From Verrucomicrobiota bacterium (GTDB lineage Bacteria > Verrucomicrobiota > Verrucomicrobiia > Limisphaerales > J093), in assembly GCA_012517065.1 (NCBI GenBank), contig JAAYVR010000233.1:1-34407 (forward strand): a DNA stretch of 34,407 nt, read 5' to 3'. Position numbers and translations under genes: made by a program. The notes below the pieces were generated by a model. The model did not search any database and was not told where the DNA came from. It was given only the letters and a program-made list of their open reading frames with translations. Positions within the stretch are counted from its first letter, which is position 1. Every line of letters starts with the position of its first letter. Positions 23,045 through 31,600 of this stretch are shown here, piece after piece.

Positions 23045-26000
23045 GTGCGGTTCTTGAAGGTCATCTTGGGATGCGCGTTTCTGGTTCTGGCCGCAGTCAG
23101 GACGTTGTGCGGGGGTGCGATCGGCGAGGAACAAGACTCGCTTTACCCGTTGTCATCAAACGCCAGTGAATTGACCGGCGCACTGGCAGCGGCGGGGATT
23201 CCGGTGGAAGCTGGGGATGAATCGGACGGTGTGGTACCGGGGCAGTTCATAGTGTTGTTTCGCGGGGGGATGGGCCCGAGTCGCCAAGTTTCAGATGTAG
23301 CCGGGGCATTGTCGGGCAAGGCGGTCATCAGGCGTTTGCCCGGAGTAGAATCAGGGCGATGGAGTCTGGCGGGCGGGGGGCGTGCATCGGTGTTTGCACG
23401 GCTTGCATTGGTTGAGTTGGTTGGAGACGGCGCAGAATCCGCACAGGTCCTTGGGGTGTTGGCCAAGCATCCGGACGTGTTGAGTGTCGAGCCAAACCGG
23501 GTTTTGCGTGTGCATGGTGCGGGGTTGCGGCCGAGATTTCCCAACGACTTTGAGTTTCCGCAGCTATGGAACCTTTGGAATACGGGGCAGAACGGCGGCG
23601 TAACTGGCGCTGACATTTCCGCTCCTGAAGCTTGGTCGGTCACGACCGGCTCGCGCGATGTTGTCGTGGCGGTAATCGATACCGGGGTCGATTTTTTCCA
23701 CCCAGATCTCGAACGCAACATGTGGATCAACGTGGGAGAAATACCCGGCAACGGCATTGATGACGATGGGAACGGTTACATCGATGATCTGTGCGGGTTC
23801 GATTTTGTCTGGAGGGATAGCGATCCGATGGACGACATGATACACGGGACGCATGTTGCGGGGATAATTGGGGCGGTTGGCAACAACACGGTTGGTGTCG
23901 CTGGCGTGGCATGGTCGGTTTCGATAATGGCGCTGAAAGCGTTTGACGAAAAAGGGGAAGGGGAATTGTGGCACGTGATCGAAGCTCTGCATTACGCAGC
24001 GGCGAACGGCGCGCGCATCATCAACGCAAGCTGGGGACAGAAGGAAGACAGCAGGGCGTTGCGCGAAGCGATCGCGGAGCTACGGGACAAGGGGCTTGTG
24101 ATTGTGGCGTCGGCAGGGAACAAGCAAACCGACAAACTGTCTTATCCGGCGGCGTTTCCGGGTGTGATAGCGGTGGCGGCGGTGAACAGTCGGGATGAAC
24201 GGCCGTTCTTTTCGAATCACGGGCCGCGGATCGATGTAGCTGCGCCTGGCGAAAGCGTTTTATCGACCGTGGTGAACAACCGCTACGACTTTCTCAGCGG
24301 GACGTCGATGTCAGCACCACACGTCAGCGGTGTTGCCACGCTTGTATGGTCGATCCGGCCCAATTTCGCCGCGGAACAGGTTGAAGACGTTTTGCGGAAC
24401 GCAGTGGACCCGACGCGCGCGACCGAATATGTCGGCCTTGGCAGGATAAACGCGGCTCGTGCGGTGAGGGTAAATCCGCCGCTCCCGAAAGCGGGTCTTG
24501 ATTTGCCGTCGGTTTTGCTTGGGCGGGTTGACCTGAAAGGCACGGCGTCGGGGGAATACTTTGCAGGATACCGGCTTGACTGGGGCTGTGGGAACTACCC
24601 GACGAACTGGACGACGATCGGCACTGGGTCTGTGCCCGTGGAAAAAGGCGTTTTGTTGTCCGGGTTTCGAACAGATTCGTTGGCGGAAGGAAGCTATGTA
24701 TTTCGTTTGACGGTGTGGGACACCTATGGCCAGGAAGCTGTCGCACGCGCCGTGAGCACGGTGCGTAACGTGGCGCTGAGCCGGCCAATGGACAATGACG
24801 TGTTGCGCGCGGGCGATCTGGTGACTGTCGAAGGAACCGTTTTCGGCGCTGGACGAACCTACAGAATCGAATATGGCGCGGGTGCACGGATGAAAGAATG
24901 GCTCAGGGCAGGCATCGAGCTCGCAAATGACGGGCTAGAAAACGTCGTGGATGGTGTACTCGGCTGGTGGGACACAACCTTGGCTCGGACCAACGAGTTC
25001 TACACGCTCAGGCTCATTGTAATGGCAGGCGACGAGGTCGTGGCCGAGTCCCGATCACAATTGATTTTCCTTGACGGACAGATTCGATCCGGCTGGCCCA
25101 AGTACGTTCCCACAGCCGGCAATTACCCGACCAACGACTGGCGTGAGGTGACAGTTGTTGATATCGACAATGATGGCCTGAAAGAAATTTTGCGCGTGGA
25201 CGCGGGCGACGATGGCGACAAACCGGCCGTGTTGCGCGTTTATCAACCGGACGGGACACTGAAGTGGGCGCGCGAACTTACCGCCGGCGATCCCTCTTAT
25301 GACATACCGGTGGCTGGCGACGTCGATGGCGACGGCTTTTCTGAAATCTTCGTTGATGTTGGCGGTTCCCTGTTCGCTTTGCGTCACGATGGATCGCCAA
25401 TGCCCGGCAATTGGCCGGTGCTACTGGACGTTCCGAAACTCGGCAAGGTGCTGGCCGACCTCGACGGCGATGGGCGCCTCGAATTGATCGGGTACGCCCA
25501 AATGCCGACATGGACGAGCACTCAGCAAACCCGTCAACTGGTCGTTTACAATGCTGCGGGCCAACTGCTGCAGAAATGGCGTTTACGTGATTTCAGCGCC
25601 AGCGTTGACGTTCCGAGAATGTTCTCAGCCGTGGGCAACTTCGATGACGACCCCGGCCTCGAAATCGTCGCTGTGGACGGCGGGTCAGACCTTGTGATGT
25701 TTGACATTGGGAAAGCCGACGCGCCTGTCTGGCGCGCGCGTGTCAACGGGTCTCTCGTTTCATCGCCTGTCGTTGGCGACATTAACGGCGACGGGAAGGT
25801 TGAAATCGTTGCTGGAGTTTACGACGCCGCATCGAAAGGCCAGCCCGGGATGGCTGGCGGCGTTTACGCGTGGGACCGGCAAGGCATGCTGCTGCCCGGG
25901 TGGCCTGTGTTAATAGATCAGTCGTTTCCGTTTGCACCTGCTTTGGCCGACCTTGATGGCGACAAGCGACTCGAGATTATCATCAGCTCGCAGGGCTTGG

Positions 26001-28672
26001 CGCTGCATGCTCTTCGGTGGGATGGATTTGATCTCCCCGGCTGGCCTGTCAAACCGCCCGCGGGTTTGAAACTGGCCTCCAGCCCCGTCGTGGGCGACAT
26101 CAATGGAGACGGGCTACCGGACGTGGTCGCGGCGTGCTTCGGGGTCAGTCTCCAAGTGGCAATGAACGGGGAGGTCTCGAAGCTGGGCGGGCTCTGTGCG
26201 TGGAACGCTGACGGCCTGCCAATAGATTTGAACGAACACGCGCAATTGTCGGGCTTGATGTTGGAGCATGTGCTGATGAAGTCTGCCCCGCCCGTGCTTG
26301 CGGACCTTGATGGAGACGGGATTCTGGATGTTGTGGCAACCACAATAGACGACATGGCGTTGCCTCAAACGTTGTCGAGAGCGTATCGAAAGAACCGTTA
26401 CACGATTTCAGTTTGGGCTCTGGCCAACGGCGGGATGTCGCCGAACGTTTACCCATGGCCAATGCTCCGACGCGATCCGCAACACACAGGCTATGTTGAA
26501 CCGGAAAAACCCGTGAATCGCCCCCCGCAGCTTGATCGAATCCCGGATCAGATAGTGCGAGTGGGAACGGCATTTTTCCCGATCGAACTGGACCGCTACG
26601 TTTTCGACCCGGACAACAAACCAGCGGAGCTGATCTGGGAAACCGAAGGCAACGTTGAATTGCAGGTTACAATTGGGGAGAACCGGACGGCTTTTGTGAA
26701 CGTGCCAAACCCCGATTGGTCGGGACGCGAGGTCATTCGGTTCATTGTCCGGGACCCGGCAGGTTCGATTGCTGAAACTTCGGCTTCGTTTGAGGCGCGG
26801 GTGGACTATGACCCGCCCGTCGCTGTCGCAGACACCGTCACATGTCTCGAAGACGAATCAATCGAAATAGATGTGTTGGCCAACGACACTCACCCTCATG
26901 GGCTTCCACTGGCGCTTCTGGACTTCAGCCGCCCGGGCTATGGCAGCCTCGAACGAACCAACCAGAACTCCCTCCGATACACGCCATCCAAGGATTACTT
27001 TGGCCCGGACAGCTTCGCTTACACGATCAGCGATGGCCAGGGCGGAATCGCAATGGCAAGAGTCGCAATCGAAGTGCTGCCTGTGGCAGACCCACCCGTG
27101 GCAGAACCAGACCGGGCAATTACCAACGAGGATGAACCCGTTGAGATCGATGTGCTGGCAAATGACCATGACCCGGACGGGGATCACCTTGTGATTCGGT
27201 GGTTTGGGCAGCCTGAGCATGGGAGCGTGGTTATGCTCGAAAACACGGCGTTGGGCTATGAGCCCACACCCGATTTCAGCGGCACCGACAGGTTCACTTA
27301 CCGAGTCTCCGATGCGACAGGCAACGAAACCGAAGGCGAGGTGACCGTCATGGTCAAACCGGTCAATGATCCGCCCACAGCCAAATCCTTTTCGTTCACC
27401 ATCAACCGGAATACACAACAGACCGTGATGTACCAGGCCACTGACAACGACGGTGACACCCTGACGTTTAGAGTCGTCGAAGGCCCTCAACACGGCGAGC
27501 TGTGGAGTTATCCTGACATCGCCACGTATTACCCCAAGAAAGGTTACAGTGGCGTTGACAGCTTTACTTATGCGGCCAGTGATGGCGTGTCAGAAAGCGC
27601 CCCGGCTACGGTGTCAATCACCGTGCTTGATGTCAACAACCCGCCGATTGCATTGGACGCGGCTATGACAACAAAAGTTGGACGCGCCTTGCCGATCGAA
27701 CTTGAAGCGCGTGACGCCGATGAAGACCCGTTCGTGTTCACAATACTCAGCCTGCCCGAGCACGGCTTGCTGACCGGCAGCGGATCAAATTATGTTTATT
27801 CGCCGGACCCGGGTTACATCGGGGAAGACCAGTTTTTTTTCCGTGCAGAAGACGCGAAGGATGCAGGCGCACCGGCAACTTTCACAATCACGGTGACGGA
27901 CCAGAACACTGCGCCTGTTGCAACAAACTCGTGGGTCGAGGTGCTGATTGACACGCCGAAGGAATTCGCGCTCGAAGCCAAAGACCAAGAAAACGATGAT
28001 TTGAGCTTCAGGCTGCTGAGCCTTCCAGCACACGGCACTCTGAGCGGAGTGCCACCGAATCTGACGTATTCCCCAGAACGCGGTTTTGTCGGGCCGGACA
28101 AATTCACATTTCTCGTCAGTGACGGCGAGTTGGAGAGCGAGCCGGCAACAGTATCGATTGTTGTGATCCTGCCCAACCATGCGCCGGATGTTAAAGACCA
28201 AACCGTTGTAGCTGCGGCAGAGAAAAGTTCGCCCGTGCCGTTTGCAGTCAAAGACGAAGACGGGGACAACCTCAAGGTGGTGATTCTGAAAGGACCGCAG
28301 AACGGGCTGGTCAGCGGGATTGGGACGAACTATTTGTACACGCCAAAACCGGGGTTCCTCGGGCTTGACTGGTTTACCTATCGGGTGTGGGACGGGACTG
28401 TTTACAGCGATGTAGCGACTGTCACTTTGAGCGTGCAATCGCACCCGCAGTTCATGGCGCCGAAGTTCGAGTTTGTGCGGTTGCTTGATGGGGAGACGGT
28501 ACAGTTTCTGATTCGCGCAACGCCCGGGTCCAAGCTCGAGCTTCTCGGCTCAACGAATCTCACTGAGTGGGTGTCGATCACAAATCTGACGGCGCATGAC
28601 GAACTCGTCCCGATTACTGACACCGTAGGGGAGGAGTCGGGCATGCGTTTTTATCGTGCACGGTCTGAATAA
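23045..28672 (+). CDS. Giant secreted subtilase with FG-GAP propeller and Ig-like repeats
   Basis: An 1875-residue exported protease. A signal peptide (1-24) is followed by an I9-like prodomain (about 62-155) and a peptidase S8 domain (about 200-470) with Asp212 in VIDTGVD, His267 in HGTHVAG, Asn359 in SAGN and Ser421 in SGTSMSAPH, so the triad is complete. Residues about 700-1105 hold eight FG-GAP/VCBS-type calcium loops (DIDNDG, DVDGDG, DLDGDG, DINGDG and variants), likely a beta-propeller. From about 1158 there is a putative Ig domain, then six repeats of about 90 residues starting with (P/A)PxA and ending in VxITV-like strands, of the bacterial Ig/cadherin-like type. The last 70 residues form a module ending RFYRARSE that is shared with the convergent gene. 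The GTG start lacks a clear ribosome binding site. It is probably cell-surface or released. Confidence 0.92.
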   Translation: MRFLKVILGCAFLVLAAVRTLCGGAIGEEQDSLYPLSSNASELTGALAAAGIPVEAGDESDGVVPGQFIVLFRGGMGPSRQVSDVAGALSGKAVIRRLPGVESGRWSLAGGGRASVFARLALVELVGDGAESAQVLGVLAKHPDVLSVEPNRVLRVHGAGLRPRFPNDFEFPQLWNLWNTGQNGGVTGADISAPEAWSVTTGSRDVVVAVIDTGVDFFHPDLERNMWINVGEIPGNGIDDDGNGYIDDLCGFDFVWRDSDPMDDMIHGTHVAGIIGAVGNNTVGVAGVAWSVSIMALKAFDEKGEGELWHVIEALHYAAANGARIINASWGQKEDSRALREAIAELRDKGLVIVASAGNKQTDKLSYPAAFPGVIAVAAVNSRDERPFFSNHGPRIDVAAPGESVLSTVVNNRYDFLSGTSMSAPHVSGVATLVWSIRPNFAAEQVEDVLRNAVDPTRATEYVGLGRINAARAVRVNPPLPKAGLDLPSVLLGRVDLKGTASGEYFAGYRLDWGCGNYPTNWTTIGTGSVPVEKGVLLSGFRTDSLAEGSYVFRLTVWDTYGQEAVARAVSTVRNVALSRPMDNDVLRAGDLVTVEGTVFGAGRTYRIEYGAGARMKEWLRAGIELANDGLENVVDGVLGWWDTTLARTNEFYTLRLIVMAGDEVVAESRSQLIFLDGQIRSGWPKYVPTAGNYPTNDWREVTVVDIDNDGLKEILRVDAGDDGDKPAVLRVYQPDGTLKWARELTAGDPSYDIPVAGDVDGDGFSEIFVDVGGSLFALRHDGSPMPGNWPVLLDVPKLGKVLADLDGDGRLELIGYAQMPTWTSTQQTRQLVVYNAAGQLLQKWRLRDFSASVDVPRMFSAVGNFDDDPGLEIVAVDGGSDLVMFDIGKADAPVWRARVNGSLVSSPVVGDINGDGKVEIVAGVYDAASKGQPGMAGGVYAWDRQGMLLPGWPVLIDQSFPFAPALADLDGDKRLEIIISSQGLALHALRWDGFDLPGWPVKPPAGLKLASSPVVGDINGDGLPDVVAACFGVSLQVAMNGEVSKLGGLCAWNADGLPIDLNEHAQLSGLMLEHVLMKSAPPVLADLDGDGILDVVATTIDDMALPQTLSRAYRKNRYTISVWALANGGMSPNVYPWPMLRRDPQHTGYVEPEKPVNRPPQLDRIPDQIVRVGTAFFPIELDRYVFDPDNKPAELIWETEGNVELQVTIGENRTAFVNVPNPDWSGREVIRFIVRDPAGSIAETSASFEARVDYDPPVAVADTVTCLEDESIEIDVLANDTHPHGLPLALLDFSRPGYGSLERTNQNSLRYTPSKDYFGPDSFAYTISDGQGGIAMARVAIEVLPVADPPVAEPDRAITNEDEPVEIDVLANDHDPDGDHLVIRWFGQPEHGSVVMLENTALGYEPTPDFSGTDRFTYRVSDATGNETEGEVTVMVKPVNDPPTAKSFSFTINRNTQQTVMYQATDNDGDTLTFRVVEGPQHGELWSYPDIATYYPKKGYSGVDSFTYAASDGVSESAPATVSITVLDVNNPPIALDAAMTTKVGRALPIELEARDADEDPFVFTILSLPEHGLLTGSGSNYVYSPDPGYIGEDQFFFRAEDAKDAGAPATFTITVTDQNTAPVATNSWVEVLIDTPKEFALEAKDQENDDLSFRLLSLPAHGTLSGVPPNLTYSPERGFVGPDKFTFLVSDGELESEPATVSIVVILPNHAPDVKDQTVVAAAEKSSPVPFAVKDEDGDNLKVVILKGPQNGLVSGIGTNYLYTPKPGFLGLDWFTYRVWDGTVYSDVATVTLSVQSHPQFMAPKFEFVRLLDGETVQFLIRATPGSKLELLGSTNLTEWVSITNLTAHDELVPITDTVGEESGMRFYRARSE

Positions 28673-28679
28673 TCGGCGT

Positions 28680-31600
28680 TCACTCCTGAACCACGCGATA
28701 GAATCTGCTCGGCCGCTCCGCTGACACAGGGTCCGCGATTGTTATCAACCGGGTTTCGCTCTGCACCGGAAACTCTGCGAGGACTTGCCAATTGGCGTCC
28801 GTGAGGGAATCGCAATACTCGACCTTGTACCGCCAGCCGGCCGCAGTATTGAACTTGAAGATCAAAACTGGTTCGGTGTCACCACTGATTACTGTTGATT
28901 GGACCACTGGCTCGGGAGCGACACCCGGCAGCACAAGAACGCTGACGTGATCACTCACAGTCGATGCGCCGTCATCCGCGGTCAGTTTAAGAACGTAATC
29001 GCCCGGGACCGAGAATCTGGCGCCGGTCATCCACAGTGTTGGATCAAGAAAAGCCACTTCGCCCGGACCCGAGACTTTCTCCCAACGCACCGTGACGACC
29101 CCAGGCGGATTGGGTAAGCCGTCGTCGCTGAAGCGCCCCAACAGGAAAGTTACCTGCCCCACGGTGTTTGTGAGGTCTGGACCGGCTTCGACGGTTGGCG
29201 GTCGATTGTCCGGAAAAACGGTTGCATCGAGCTGAAAATCGAAGCTGAGATCGGTGCTGTTGGCGGCGGATTGGTGGATTTCGATGGCAACAATATTTGT
29301 TCCCGACCGAAGGATTGACGGGTCAACCAGGCGCTCGAAGAACGTTGATTCGTCAGCGCCGCCGACTGCGACGGAAGCGGTGGTTCTGTAGTTGATGGGT
29401 CCTTCGGGCATGTTGTCGCGGTACGCCTCACGTCCATTGATCCACACCACTGCACCATCATCGCGCAACAGCTTGGCTGTGAGTGAAGTCACGGCGGCGG
29501 GGTCGGAAACCACAAAGGTTGTTCTGAAGTAGTAAGTGATGAACTTGTTGTTCGCATCTGGGCCATAACCGAGCACTGTCACCTCATCGTTTTCCGGGGA
29601 ACCAACGCTGTAACCCAACTGTGCATTTCCGGATTTCCATGAGCTGTCAGCGAAACCCAAAGCAACCCAATTCGTTCCTTGGTCTGAGCCGTCATCAAGA
29701 TACCGCCATTTTGATCCCGCAGGGAGAAGTGTAATCGGACCGCTTGGTCTGGTGACGGTGATGACAATTCGATCAGAAGACTCGACCTGGCTGTCTGAAG
29801 CTGAAAGCTCGAAGATGTAGATGCCGGTGCCGGGCAATTGGGCAGTTGTTGCAGCAGAGTGCGGGTTGGTGAACAGCACATTCGCAGCGCCGCTCACAAG
29901 ACGCCATGTGATGTCGAGCATGCCAGGCGGCGACGGCAAGCCATCGTCTTTGACAGACCCGTTCAGTTGGATTTCAAGTGGGAATGCGGTTGCACTCAGC
30001 TCGGCGTCGGGCCCTGCGTTGACAATCGGCGGGCGGTTGCCGTCGTTCTCGAGACCGTGCGATGTTGTGCCATTGCTTGCGCGCCAGTTAATCGGATCGT
30101 TGCCATACGCAGCGGGGTTTATCCGTTCCAGAGATGAGCCGGTCCCGGCGGCGTCTGCAGGCCATGGCGCCTTGTCATTGTAACGCACGGCATCGACTGT
30201 CACGTAGGGCACCACCAGTGTGCCGTCGTCTGCGAGGTTGGGTTCGTCCGGGCATTGCAACTCTATCATTTCGCCGTTGTCTTGAAGAACGCCTGTGTAT
30301 GGTCCAAGAACGGGAACATTGGCTGGCACCGGACTGCCCGAGCGGAACGCGTCGGGGTCGGTCGCGGTTATAACGAGCAAGCCGTGCGGGGCGATTTCGG
30401 CATTTCTTGGGAACGAGTATCCGATGCCGCTAATACGCCATGTGTTGGTTGGGAACTGCGGATCGTAGAGTTTGACGGTCTGGGCGGTGATATTCTTGAG
30501 TTCGATGAACTCGATGCCACCGGGAGGCGGCCAATAGTGGATTTCGTTGATGACGACCGGGCCAATGCGCGGTCCGACATTTTCAGAGCCGAGTGTTGGT
30601 TGACGTTGGGGGGTGAAATGCACTTCGCCCACGCTGTTTGTGAAACGGCCGAACGTCATACCACTCGAAGCAGCGCCAAAACTGAAACCGTCGCTGTATC
30701 CCGTAAGTTCACCGTCTCTCGTCGCCGAGTACAGATAAACCTGATCGCCGGCAGAATTGAGCGAGAAGCTCGGGTCCACGCCCGGGGTTGGATTGAAGTC
30801 CTTCTCGGTGAACACGAGGAAACCGTATGGAGCAATCTGAGTCCCATTTGGAATCCGGAATTTTTTCGGGGCCGATCGATCGTCCGTGAGATACCATCCA
30901 CTCAAATCAACATATTCAGCGGTTGGGTTGTACAACTCGATGGCATCGGTCTCGGGCGCATCTGAATGAGAGAGGCATTCATTGACAACTACCGGCGCAA
31001 CGCCGGCAACCGGATCGTCCGTGCCCGGCGATCCGCCGATTCTCGAGCTCGCGCGCCAATTGTCCGGGTTGTCCGGGTCAGGATTCGAATTCGGATCAGC
31101 CGGAACGAGTGAAAAGCCGACGCCGTCGGCCGCGGCGGGCCATGACGGGGCATCCTTGTATTCGACGGAAAACAAAGGCGTTCCGACCGCATGCACGATC
31201 GTGATTCGTTCTCCGCCGTTCGACAGATTGCCATCATAAACGCCGTCGATTCGCACCCCCGGGTAACGATGGGCAAAACTGACCGGGTCGGCCACAAGAA
31301 CGACGAATTGCCCAGGCCCGAGTCGGGTGCCGCGTGGGAATTCGTACTTGACGCCGTTTGTGAACCGGACACCGCTCAGATCGATCTCGAACGGGTTGGC
31401 GTTTTTCAGTTCTATGAACTCGAAGGCGTCGCCGTCGATATCGCCTTCGTCCGGCGGATGGTACATGATTTCTGTTACCAGCAGGTTCGTGTACGTTTGG
31501 ATGACGGTGAAATCGGCCTCGTTAAGCGCGCTCCAGTTTGTTCCGGACAGAACCCTTGATTTCACAAAAGTAGATTCGTTGATCAAGAGGGGTTTTGTGT

